From Streptomyces cellulosae (GTDB taxonomy: Bacteria > Actinomycetota > Actinomycetes > Streptomycetales > Streptomycetaceae), in the NCBI GenBank assembly GCA_014655195.1, contig BNBH01000003.1, positions 186,001 to 250,000 of the forward strand: a stretch of DNA of 64,000 bases. Reading direction: 5' to 3'. A model generated the notes under the pieces. That model saw only the letters and a program-made list of their open reading frames with translations, made no database searches and was not told the origin of the DNA. The position numbers and the translations under genes are program-made. Positions 6,637 through 14,997 of the stretch are shown piece by piece. The first letter of the stretch is position 1. Each line of letters opens with the position of its first letter.

Positions 6637-9600
6637 TCAGTTGGTGCCGATCCGCAGGAGCAGGTCGACGATCCGCTCCTGCACCTCCGGGCTGGTGGAC
6701 CGCTCCGCGAGGAACAGCACCGTCTCGCCGGACGCCAGCCGCGGCAGGTCCGCCGCGTCGAAGGCGGCCGTGTAGACGACCAGCGGGGTGCGGGTGAGCT
6801 GCCCGTTCGCGCGCAGCCAGTCGACGATCCCGGCCTGCCCGGCCTGGCGGTGCACCTGCATCAGGTCCATCACGACCAGGTTCGGCCGGAACTGGCCCGC
6901 CAGCGTCACCGCGTCGGCGTCGCTCGCCGCCCGCGCGACCTGCATGCCGCGCCGTTCCAGCGTGCCGGTCAGGGCCAGCGCGATCTCCGCGTGCTCCTCG
7001 ATCAGCAGGACGCGCGGCGGATGCTGTTCGCTGTCGCGCGGCGCGAGCGCCTTCAGCAGCACGGCAGGGTCGGCGCCGTACGCGGCGTCGCGGGAGGCCT
7101 GGCCGAGTCCGGCCGTCACCATGACCGGCACCTCCGCCGCGCCCGCCGCCTGACGCAGCGACTGCAGCGCGGTCCGGGTGATCGGCCCGGTCAGCGGGTC
7201 GACGAACAGCGCCGCCGGGAAGGCCGCGATCTGCGCGTCGACCTCCTCACGGGAGTGCACGATCACCGGGCGGTAGCCGCGGTCGCTCAGCGCCTGCTGC
7301 GTCGCCACGTCCGGCGCGGGCCACACCAGCAGCCGGCGCGGGTTGTCCAGCGGCTCCGGCGGCAGTTCGTCGTCCATCGGCTGCGGACGCGGCGGGTCCG
7401 CCACCTCCACGGCCCCGCCGGGACCGTCCAGCGGCTCGGGACCCTCGGCGGCGTCCGCGTCCGGCGCCCCTATCGCGTACGAGCGTCCGGCGGCCTCGGC
7501 GGCCGGCGCGAGCCGGGACTGCCCGGCGGGCGTCGGGGTCGGCTGCGCGGCGGGCTGGGCGAGGGCGGCGGCCGGGGTGCGGTCCTGCTGCGGCGCGGGC
7601 GCCTGACCGGGGGGCGGCACGGGCTCGGTCTGCGGGTGCGGGCGGGCGCCCTGGGCGGCGCCGGGCGCCTGACCGGCGGAGGTCTGGCCGGCGGAGGTCT
7701 GGCCGTTCGCGGCGGCCTGGTCGCTGCGGGTGCCGAGCTTGCGGCGGCGGCCGGAACCGCCCGGCTGGTGCGGGGGAGGCGTGGCCGACGCCAGCGGCTG
7801 CTGCACCTGGGCGGCCTGCCGGTTGAACGGCACGCCCTGCCCCAGCGTCCGCACGCTGATCGCACGGCCCTGGGTCGAGTTCGGGTCCACCGGCGCGGAG
7901 GCCTCGGCGGGCAGCGGCTGGGCGGCTGGCCGGGCCGGCGCGGGCGTGCCCTCGGGCGGCAGCGGGGTGCCGCCCGAGGGCGTGGGCTGCGCCGCGTTCG
8001 GCACGGGCGCCGCACCGGCGCCGGAGGTGTCACCGGCGGCGGGCCACTGCTGCGGGGCCGGCGTCCCGGCGGGCGGGGTGGCCGCGGCCGGGGCGGGCTG
8101 GGGTGGCGCGCCTTGGGCGGGCGGCGCCTCGGCGGGAAGCGGCTGGGCCGGAGGGAGCGGGGCCGCTGCGCCCTGCTGGGGTGCCGCCCCCCACTGCTCG
8201 GGAGCACCGGGCGCCTGCGCGGCATCGGCCGACGGGGTGACCGCACGCCGTCGGCGGCCGGTGGGCGCGCTGGTGGGGTGCGGCTGCGGCGGGGTGTGGT
8301 CCTCGGACTGGTCCACGGGCACGGCGTCGTGCTGCCCGGCATCGGCGGCGGGTCCGCCCTGCGGTACGGGAGCGGGGGCGGGCTGCGCGCCTGCCTGCGG
8401 CGCCGGGGCGGCGGTGACCTCGGCCGGCTGCGGAGCCTGCGGGGCCTGCGGGTTCGGCGGAACGGGCTGCGGAGTTTGCGTGTTGGCCTGCCCGGCCGGC
8501 TGGAGCGCGGGTGCGGCGGGCTGGGGCGCGGGCTGCGCGTTCGGGCCGACGGGCTGAAGACCGGGCCCGGCCGCCTGCGGGGCCCGCGCGTTCGGCGGCA
8601 CCGGCTGCGCGTCGGGGCCGACGGGCTGGAGGTTCGGCCCGGGCGCCTGGGGCACGGCTTGCTGGTTCGGCGGGACCGGCTGGGCTGCCTGTGGGTTCGG
8701 ACCCACGGGCTGGAGGCCCGACGCGGCCGGCTGGGGCGCGGGCCCGGCGGCGGGTGCGTTCGGCGGTACGGGCTGCTGCTGTGCGTGGGGGCCGACGGGC
8801 TGGAGGTTCTGCCCGGCGGGCTGAGGCGCGGCCTGCTGGTTCGGCGGCACGGGCTGGGCGTCGGCCCCGACCGGCTGAAGACCGGGCGCGGCCGGCTGAG
8901 GCGCGCCCGCGGCCGCGGCGTTCGGTCCGGAGGCCTGCCGGTTCTGAGGTACGGCCTGCGGGGCGACCGGCGCCGCCTGCCCGTTCGGCGGTACGGCCTG
9001 ACCGGCGACGGGAGCCGCAGGCTGCCCACCGGGCGCCACAGGCTGCGCGCCCGGAACCGCAGGCTGCGGCGCGGGAGCCACCCCGTTGGGCACGGCACCC
9101 GGCGCCACCGGCGCGACCCCCTGGGCACCCGGCATTTCCTGACCACCCGGCACCTGACCCGGCACCACGGGGCCCTGCCCCGCGACCTCGGCCGGCGCCG
9201 CCTGTCCAGGCTGCCCGGCAGGGGCCTGAGCCGCCGACGCCGGCGCCACCTGCTCGTCCTGGTCCGCCCCGGCCGGCGGCAGCGCGAACACCGTGCGCGG
9301 CGCGGCCTCCTGCGCCGCCGCCCGCTCGTTCGCGGCGGCCAGCGCGCGCCGGCGGCGTCCCGTCGGCTGCGGCTGCTGGTCGGGGCCCGCGCCCTGGGCG
9401 GGCACGTGCACGGCGACCGCGCCGGGAGCGCCGTTCGCCTCGCCGCCCGCGGGCAGCGCCGGCGCGAGCGCCGGCTGCTCACCGGCCGCGCGCCGGGCCC
9501 GGCGTCCGGACGGCGCGGGAACACCCTGCGGCGGTACGGTCCCGCCCAGCCCCGTGTTGGAGGCCGCGGCGCCCGCCGCGTGCTCGGCCGCGGTGACGAC

Positions 9601-11682
9601 GGCGCCCTCGGACACCCCCGCCCCCGCCGCGGCACCGGCGAGTTCGACCTCGGCGCCCGTCGTACCCGTCGCGGCCGCCGCGCCCTCGGCGGGACGGCCA
9701 CGCCGTCGCCCGGTCCCGCCGGACACGGCCGCGCCCTCGCCGGACGCCTGGGCCGGAAGCTGAGCTTGGTGCCCCTGCTGGGCTTGCTGCGCCTGCGCCT
9801 GCGCGGGCTCGGCAGGAGCCGCCCGCCGCCTGCGCCGCCCGGTGGGCTGAGGCGCCTCCGCGGCAGGAGCCGCCGGAGCCTCGCCGTCACCACCCGGCGC
9901 ATCACTCTCGAGGAACGCGTCGACGGACGACCGCCGTGCCCGGCGCCGTCCGCCCTGCGTGGGCTCGGCGGGAGCCGCGGCCTCCTCGGCCTGCGGAGCC
10001 GCCTCCTGCGGCACGGATCCCGCCCCGCCGCCGATCGGCACCTCGAGGACGAACGCGCTGCCGCTCATCCCCGGCACCTCGTGCGTCTGGAGCACGCCGC
10101 CGTGTGCCCGGACGATGCCGCGCACGACCGGCTCGTGCACCGGGTCGCCGCCGCCGTACGGGCCGCGCACCTCGATGCGGACGACCTCGCCGCGCTGGGC
10201 CGCCGCGACGACGACCGTGTTGTCCAGGTAACCGCCCGCCGACAGGGGCGTGTTGCCGGTCGCGTCGACGCCCGCGACGTCCGCGACCAGATGGGCGAGG
10301 GCGGTCGCGAGGAGACGCGCGTCCACCTCGGCCTCGATGGGCGGCGCGTGCACCGCGAACTGCACCCGGCCGGGGCCGATCAGCTCCACGGCGCCGTCGA
10401 CGCCGGCCGCGACGACCGCGTCGAGCATCACCTTCGTACGGGCGATCTGCTCGGTGCCGGAGTCGAGCCGCTGGTAGCCGAGGACGTTGTCGATGAGGGT
10501 GGTGATGCGGGAGTAGCCGGCCGACAGGTGGTGGAGGACCTGGTTGGCCTCGGGCCACAGCTGGCCCGCGTCGTCGGCGGCCAGCGCGGCGAGCTCGCGG
10601 CGCAGTTCGTCGAGCGGGCCGCGCAGGGAGCGGCCGAGGAGGGTGAGCAGCTGCTCGTGACGGGCGGCGAGGGCGTCGTAGCGGTCCTTCTCGCGCTCGC
10701 CGAGGGCCGCGTACCGCTCCTCGTGCGCGGCGAGTTCCTCCGCGTGCTTCTCGCGGAGCTCCTCCACCTCGGTGACGTGGCTCTGGCGCAGGGCGGTCAG
10801 CTCGGAGCCGTGCTCCTCGGCGAGCCGCTCCAGCTCCTTCGCGTGCTCCCGCTCGGCGTCCTCCTTCTCCTTGAGGAGCGCGTCGTACGGGCGGCGGTCG
10901 AGGAACGTCATGACCGCACCGACGAGCTGGTCGCCGTCGCGCACCGGGGCGGTGGTGAGGTCGACCGGCAGCTTGTCGCCGTTCTTGGCGTAGAGGACCT
11001 GGCCGCGCACGCGGTGCTTGCGGCCGGAGCGCAGGGTGTCGGCGAGCGGGGACTCGGAGTACGGGAACGGGGAGCCGTCGGCGCGCGAGTGCAGCACCAG
11101 GGTGTGCAGCTCGCGTCCGCCGAGCTCGCCGGCCCGGTAGCCGAGGATCTGGGCGGCGGCCGGGTTGACCAGGACGATCCGCCCGTCGGTGTCGGTGCCG
11201 ACGACGCCCTCGGAGGCGGCCCGCAGGATCATCTCCGTCTGCCGCTGCGACCGGGCGAGCTCCGCCTCGGTGTCGACCGTGCCGGAGAGGTCCCGGACGA
11301 CCAGCATCAGCAGCTCGTCGCCGGTGTAGCCGTAACTGTCGTAGGCCTGCGAGGTGTTCTCGAGGTTGGCGCTGGTGACCTCGACGGGGAACTCGGTGCC
11401 GTCGGTCCGCCGGGCGGTCATCCGGGTCGGCTTGGTGCGTCCGCGCGGGTCGATGTGGTCGGGCCGCCGCATGGAGCCGGGGATGAGCTTGCTGTCGAAC
11501 TCCGGCAGCAGGTCGAGCAGCCCGCGCCCCACCAGGGCGGTGCCCGGCGCCTCGAAGGCCTCGAGGGCGATGGTGTTGGCGTTGACGACGGTCCCGTTGG
11601 CGTTGACCAGCACCAGGGCGTCGGGAAGCGCGTCCAGTATGGCTGCGAGGCGAGCAGCGCCTCGGGATGGCCTGCTGCTCAC
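6637..11682 (-). CDS. PAS domain protein with degenerate kinase core and tandem receiver-like domains
   Basis: A 1,681-residue protein. In order it has PAS (about 15-130, ILDALPDALVLVNANGTVVNAN), PAS (about 140-260, ILRAASEGVVGTDTDGRIVLVNPAA), a coiled coil rich in Glu/Lys/Arg (about 265-350), a DHp-like segment, an HATPase-like segment, a Pro/Gln/Ala/Gly linker of roughly 870 residues (about 555-1430), and two receiver-like halves, the last with VVMDLM. The H-box reads GRSLRGPL, so the phospho-accepting His is replaced by Arg, and the N, G1 and G2 boxes are eroded. It is probably a non-catalytic sensory scaffold. The start is GTG at 11682, with GGGAGGAA 9 bp upstream. It is cytoplasmic: no membrane segment is seen. 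Confidence 0.85.
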   Translation of the reverse strand: MSSRPSRGAARLAAILDALPDALVLVNANGTVVNANTIALEAFEAPGTALVGRGLLDLLPEFDSKLIPGSMRRPDHIDPRGRTKPTRMTARRTDGTEFPVEVTSANLENTSQAYDSYGYTGDELLMLVVRDLSGTVDTEAELARSQRQTEMILRAASEGVVGTDTDGRIVLVNPAAAQILGYRAGELGGRELHTLVLHSRADGSPFPYSESPLADTLRSGRKHRVRGQVLYAKNGDKLPVDLTTAPVRDGDQLVGAVMTFLDRRPYDALLKEKEDAEREHAKELERLAEEHGSELTALRQSHVTEVEELREKHAEELAAHEERYAALGEREKDRYDALAARHEQLLTLLGRSLRGPLDELRRELAALAADDAGQLWPEANQVLHHLSAGYSRITTLIDNVLGYQRLDSGTEQIARTKVMLDAVVAAGVDGAVELIGPGRVQFAVHAPPIEAEVDARLLATALAHLVADVAGVDATGNTPLSAGGYLDNTVVVAAAQRGEVVRIEVRGPYGGGDPVHEPVVRGIVRAHGGVLQTHEVPGMSGSAFVLEVPIGGGAGSVPQEAAPQAEEAAAPAEPTQGGRRRARRSSVDAFLESDAPGGDGEAPAAPAAEAPQPTGRRRRRAAPAEPAQAQAQQAQQGHQAQLPAQASGEGAAVSGGTGRRRGRPAEGAAAATGTTGAEVELAGAAAGAGVSEGAVVTAAEHAAGAAASNTGLGGTVPPQGVPAPSGRRARRAAGEQPALAPALPAGGEANGAPGAVAVHVPAQGAGPDQQPQPTGRRRRALAAANERAAAQEAAPRTVFALPPAGADQDEQVAPASAAQAPAGQPGQAAPAEVAGQGPVVPGQVPGGQEMPGAQGVAPVAPGAVPNGVAPAPQPAVPGAQPVAPGGQPAAPVAGQAVPPNGQAAPVAPQAVPQNRQASGPNAAAAGAPQPAAPGLQPVGADAQPVPPNQQAAPQPAGQNLQPVGPHAQQQPVPPNAPAAGPAPQPAASGLQPVGPNPQAAQPVPPNQQAVPQAPGPNLQPVGPDAQPVPPNARAPQAAGPGLQPVGPNAQPAPQPAAPALQPAGQANTQTPQPVPPNPQAPQAPQPAEVTAAPAPQAGAQPAPAPVPQGGPAADAGQHDAVPVDQSEDHTPPQPHPTSAPTGRRRRAVTPSADAAQAPGAPEQWGAAPQQGAAAPLPPAQPLPAEAPPAQGAPPQPAPAAATPPAGTPAPQQWPAAGDTSGAGAAPVPNAAQPTPSGGTPLPPEGTPAPARPAAQPLPAEASAPVDPNSTQGRAISVRTLGQGVPFNRQAAQVQQPLASATPPPHQPGGSGRRRKLGTRSDQAAANGQTSAGQTSAGQAPGAAQGARPHPQTEPVPPPGQAPAPQQDRTPAAALAQPAAQPTPTPAGQSRLAPAAEAAGRSYAIGAPDADAAEGPEPLDGPGGAVEVADPPRPQPMDDELPPEPLDNPRRLLVWPAPDVATQQALSDRGYRPVIVHSREEVDAQIAAFPAALFVDPLTGPITRTALQSLRQAAGAAEVPVMVTAGLGQASRDAAYGADPAVLLKALAPRDSEQHPPRVLLIEEHAEIALALTGTLERRGMQVARAASDADAVTLAGQFRPNLVVMDLMQVHRQAGQAGIVDWLRANGQLTRTPLVVYTAAFDAADLPRLASGETVLFLAERSTSPEVQERIVDLLLRIGTN

Positions 11683-11898
11683 GAGACGCTTCCTCCCTGT
11701 TACCGCGACGTGCCGACCGCTCGGGCCATCTTGCCAACGGGCCCGCAACGTGTCACGGGAGGGAGTCTAAGGGCTGGGGGTGCGCCGGGGACGCCGGATG
11801 GGACGCACATCGCACCCCGAGGTGACGGTGATGTGACGCCCGGTACGTCCGGAACCGCGCCTGCCTGGGCCGACGCACCGCGAACCTTCGCGGGACCT

Positions 11899-12387
11899 TT
11901 ACGCCCCGGGCGCACCCTCCGCCCGGCCCACCGCCGGCAGCAGCGGCACCAGCCGGTCCCACCGCTCGATCGCGCACCCGTTCGCCCGGTCGTACGTCGC
12001 GTCGACGCGGCGGCCCGCCCAGGTGCCGGTGATGCGGGCGGTGGCGGGGCCGCCGTACTGCATGGTGCACACGGCGTCCTCCGGCACCGGCGCGAAGGCG
12101 TCCTGCCCCCACCGCGTCCGCCGCTCCACGGCCGCGCAGGCGCCGTCCGGGTCGGGGTGCGTCCCGCCGCTCGGCCGGCACCGCACCTCGTACGTCCCGT
12201 CCGCCCCGCCGCCCGCGTCCCGCACGGTGACGGTGAGCCGGTCGTCCTCCGGCGCCGGTCCCGCGGCTCGCGCCGGGGAGGGGGACGCGGCGAGCGAGGC
12301 GAGGACGGCGACGAGGGCGGCGGTCCCGGTGAGGAGCCGCCGCGGGGTCGGTGAGCAAGAGAAGGAAGACGAAGACAAGGCAGTCAT
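11899..12387 (-). CDS. SSI-family secreted serine protease inhibitor
   Basis: A 162-residue precursor of the Streptomyces subtilisin inhibitor family, which blocks secreted subtilisin- or trypsin-like proteases. A signal peptide (RRLLTGTAALVAVLASLAA, cleaved near ARA/AGP) is followed by a mature domain with four Cys in the expected two pairs: C-RPSGGTHPDPDGA-C and C-TMQY...NG-C. The block CTMQYGGPATA aligns with the SSI reactive loop CPMVYDP, making Met the predicted P1 residue and Gln the P1' residue. The C-terminal block NGCAIERWD is also typical. The ATG at 12387 has only a weak ribosome-binding site. Confidence 0.85.
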   Translation of the reverse strand: MTALSSSSFSCSPTPRRLLTGTAALVAVLASLAASPSPARAAGPAPEDDRLTVTVRDAGGGADGTYEVRCRPSGGTHPDPDGACAAVERRTRWGQDAFAPVPEDAVCTMQYGGPATARITGTWAGRRVDATYDRANGCAIERWDRLVPLLPAVGRAEGAPGA

Positions 12388-12565
12388 GCCGTGATCAACG
12401 CGCCGGCGGCCGGGACGTTGCGCCACGACGGCGTGCCGTTCGCCAGGGCTTTGCCCTGCGGGCTCCCCGCCTAGTACCGTGGGGGGCGATTGGTGACACC
12501 CCACACGGTTGTGTCATCATCGGCACGCACCACCCACTCGCGCCCGCGCGCAGCAGGTTGTGCAT

Positions 12566-12656
12566 GGAGGCGTCGCCTAGTCCGGTCTATGGCGCCGCAC
12601 TGCTAATGCGGTTTGGGCCTTAAAGCCCATCGAGGGTTCAAATCCCTCCGCCTCCG
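12566..12656 (+). tRNA. tRNA-Ser(GCT)
   Basis: A 91-nt gene: acceptor stem GGAGGCG/CGCCTCC, anticodon loop with GCT (in ACTGCTAAT), a long class II variable arm, T-arm GAGGGTTCAAATCCCTC and discriminator G. CCA is not encoded. Confidence 0.95.
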
Positions 12657-12664
12657 CCCCGAAC

Positions 12665-12697
12665 GCGAAGCCCCGGTCCCAGCGGCCGGGGCTTCGC
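12665..12697 (+). terminator. Terminator after tRNA-Ser(GCT)
   Basis: A perfect 12-bp stem GCGAAGCCCCGG (12665-12676) with its complement at 12686-12697, 9 bp after the tRNA. Confidence 0.75.
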
Positions 12698-12853
12698 CGT
12701 TCCCCCGGTCATACCGGCCCCACATCGCGTTTCCGCAGGTCACAAGGGGTAGGGCAATCGGATTTCACATGGCGGCGGCAGTCATGTAATGTTCTTCCTG
12801 TCGCCGCGAGCGGGCCGAAAGGGCCGGGAGCGGCGAGACAAATGAAGAGACAA

Positions 12854-12926
12854 GCACTCGTAGCTTAACGGATAGAGCATCTGACTACGGATCAGAAGGT
12901 TGCAGGTTCGAATCCTGCCGAGTGCA
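12854..12926 (+). tRNA. tRNA-Arg(ACG)
   Basis: A 73-nt gene: acceptor GCACTCG/CGAGTGC, anticodon stem TCTGA/TCAGA with loop CTACGGA (anticodon ACG, the substrate of TadA, encoded at 36743-37237), T-loop GTTCGAATC, discriminator A. CCA is not encoded. Confidence 0.95.
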
Positions 12927-12934
12927 CACAGTTC

Positions 12935-12967
12935 AGAGGCCCCGCCGGTTCGCCCGGCGGGGCCTCT
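12935..12967 (+). terminator. Terminator after tRNA-Arg(ACG)
   Basis: A perfect 14-bp stem: AGAGGCCCCGCCGG at 12935-12948 pairs with 12954-12967, 8 bp after the tRNA. Confidence 0.75.
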
Positions 12968-13031
12968 GGCATGAGTAGGTGACCACGGTTCTCACTGACA
13001 CGGTGACTCTTCCTGGTTAGCATCGCCGCGC

Positions 13032-13583
13032 ATGATCGCCTTGGTTGCCACCATCGGGCTCGCGTTCGTCGGCTACGTCGCCACCTACCTCAACGGTCTG
13101 CGCCTGGCGCAGCGCCAGGAACGCCTCGCACGTGTGAACCGCCAGCTCAGCGACTTCTACGGGCCACTGTTCGCCCTCACGGAAGCCAACAGCCGCAGCT
13201 TCCAGGCGTTCAAGGAGCGCAATGCCCGTCCTGGCGGACGCTCGCCGTTCGATCACGAGACACCCCCCACCGAGGAGGAGCTGGCCGAGTGGCGGCTGTG
13301 GGTGACCACCGTCTTCCTGCCCAACATCCGCGCCATGCGCGATCTCGTCATCAGGCACGCCGACCTCTTGAGGGAGCCGGCGATGCCGCCGATCCTGCTG
13401 CAGCTGTGTGCCCACGTGTCGGGCTACGAGATCACGGCTGCCCGCTGGGAGCAGGGCGACTTCGACCAGCACCTCTCGGTGGTTCCCTTCCCCAGCGAAG
13501 AGATCGCCGGGTATGCCCGTCAGGGGTTCGCCCACTTGAAGGAGCGGCAAGCTCGCCTGCTGGGACAGCGGGGCGTGCGCTGA
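13032..13583 (+). CDS. Hypothetical membrane-anchored protein next to tRNA-Arg
   Basis: A 183-residue protein with an N-terminal hydrophobic segment (IALVATIGLAFVGYVATYL) and a helical cytoplasmic body containing RVNRQLSDFYGPLFALTEAN and a long segment of regularly spaced Leu/Arg. This RQLSDFYGPL block recurs in uncharacterised anchored proteins of many bacteria. It lies 105 bp after tRNA-Arg(ACG), but no integrase or repeated tRNA end is seen, so there is no sign that it was brought in. No catalytic motif is recognised. Confidence 0.65.
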   Translation: MIALVATIGLAFVGYVATYLNGLRLAQRQERLARVNRQLSDFYGPLFALTEANSRSFQAFKERNARPGGRSPFDHETPPTEEELAEWRLWVTTVFLPNIRAMRDLVIRHADLLREPAMPPILLQLCAHVSGYEITAARWEQGDFDQHLSVVPFPSEEIAGYARQGFAHLKERQARLLGQRGVR

Positions 13584-13699
13584 CCGGAGAGCGGGCCGCG
13601 CCAGCTGCCCGCGCCGGAGGCAGGGGAGCACGCTGGAGATCCGCGGCCGGTCGGGCGGCTTCTCGGTCGGGTGGACTCCCTACTCACCGTGGGTGCGGC

Positions 13700-13761
13700 C
13701 TGGTGACCTGAGTCGGAGATTCGCCGCCTACTGCCGACGAATCTCCGACTCGGGTCACCAG
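13700..13761. terminator. Long 24-bp hairpin between convergent genes
   Basis: Arms 13700-13723 and 13738-13761 match over 24 bp with one T/C difference (a possible G-U pair in RNA) around a 14-nt loop. It sits between the convergent genes at 13032-13583 and 13755-14940, and its right arm contains the stop codon of the frame-corrected phosphatase gene. Confidence 0.75.
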
Positions 13762-14940
13762 ATGCGAGGAGCGGGTTCAGACCGTACGGCCGCGGGCGTC
13801 TCCTCGTCCGGGAGGCGGGTGATCGCCAGGGCCGCCGCGTCGTCCCCGAGTTCGTCGGTGTGGCGGAACAGGGCGGCCAGCATGGCGTCCAGCACCGCAC
13901 CTGGATTCGGGGGGAGCGGGCAGGTGAGCGGGGGGGACCGGGTCGAAGAAGGCGCCGGTGCGGTCACGGGCCTCGATGATGCCGTCGGTGAAGAGCACCA
14001 GCGTGGCGCCCGGAGGCAGGTCGTAGCGGTCCACCGGGACGACGGGGCCGGCCAGGTCGCCCAGGCCCAGCGGCAGCGACGGCTCCTTCGGCTCCAGCGC
14101 GGTCACCCGGCCGTCGTGGACCAGCAGCGGTGTCGGATGCCCCCGGTTCGCCATGCGGAACGCGGACCGGTCGGGGAGGATCTCGACGAAGACGGCGGTG
14201 ACGAAGTCCTCGAACGGCATCTCCTCCTCCCGGGCCTTCAGGTCCTGCACCTGGATCTCCGCCGCCTGCACGACCGACGGCAGGTCCGGCAGCTGCAGGG
14301 CCGCCGCGTGGAAGACGCCCAGCAGGGTGTTGACCATGGAGACCGACTGGGTGCCCTTGCCGCGGACGTCCCCGATCACCAGGCGCAGCCCGTGGGGCGT
14401 CTCGTGCACGGCGTACAGGTCGCCGCCGATGAGGGCCTCCTCCTGGGCGGCCTGGTACCGGGCGGCCAGGGCCAGCCCCCGGACCCGCTCGGGCACGGTG
14501 GGCAGCATCGCGCGCTGGACCGCCTCCGCCACCTGGCGCGACGTCCGCAGCTGCTCCCGTTCGCGGGCGAACATCCGGTTGAGGAACGCGGCCACGACCG
14601 TCAGAGTGAGGAGGGTCGTGAAGCCGATGACGTTCGCCCGGGAGAGCACCTCCTCGTTCTCACGGAACGACAGCAGCCAGCCGGTCAGGCAGGCCACCGC
14701 GCCGCTCGTGATCGTCCAGGGCAGCGGGTACATCGGCGCCGCGATCAGCGACACGGTCGCCAGCAGCGGGAACGTGTTGAACGGCGGCCAGGCGAGGTCG
14801 ACGACGACCGCGACGACCACCACGGCGGGCGGCAGGGCGCGGGACCAGGCGAGCCGCCTGGAGCGCTTCGTGCGCTGGTACCGCTCCATCCGCAGGGCCC
14901 CCGGTCGATCCGTAGCGTCCTGCGCCCCAGTCTTCGGCAT
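13755..14940 (-). pseudogene. SpoIIE/PP2C-type membrane serine phosphatase, frameshifted
   Basis: Encodes an N-terminal membrane region (three or four hydrophobic segments, AVVVVAVVVDLAW to TLLTLTVVAAFL), a linker and a SpoIIE phosphatase domain with IGGDLYAV, VIGDVRGKG and LVLFTDGIIEARD. After FFDPVPP the reading frame runs into non-family sequence and stops at 13777. The expected ending (PLPPNPGAVLDAML...DDAAALAITRLPDEE) is in the next frame, ending at 13755. The break lies at a run of seven C (coding strand), 13930-13936; six C would restore one frame. It may be an inactivated gene or a sequencing error. The start at 14940 follows GGGAGGG closely; 14889 is an alternative. Confidence 0.8.
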
Positions 14941-14997
14941 GCCCTCCCGCGCAGCCACCGGGCGGGTCCGTTGGCGACCCGCCCGGCCCGGCGCCGC

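Noticed and set aside
6553..12354. A very long plus-strand open frame (about 1,930 codons) opposite the PAS protein
   Set aside because: It is Arg/Gly/Leu-rich with no family features; it exists because G/C-rich codons on the minus strand leave few stops. The minus frame has PAS and receiver motifs and a good ribosome-binding site.
12854..13583. A second integration event at tRNA-Arg(ACG)
   Set aside because: The tRNA is intact, its terminator is in place and no repeat of its 3' end occurs nearby; the next gene has normal codon bias.
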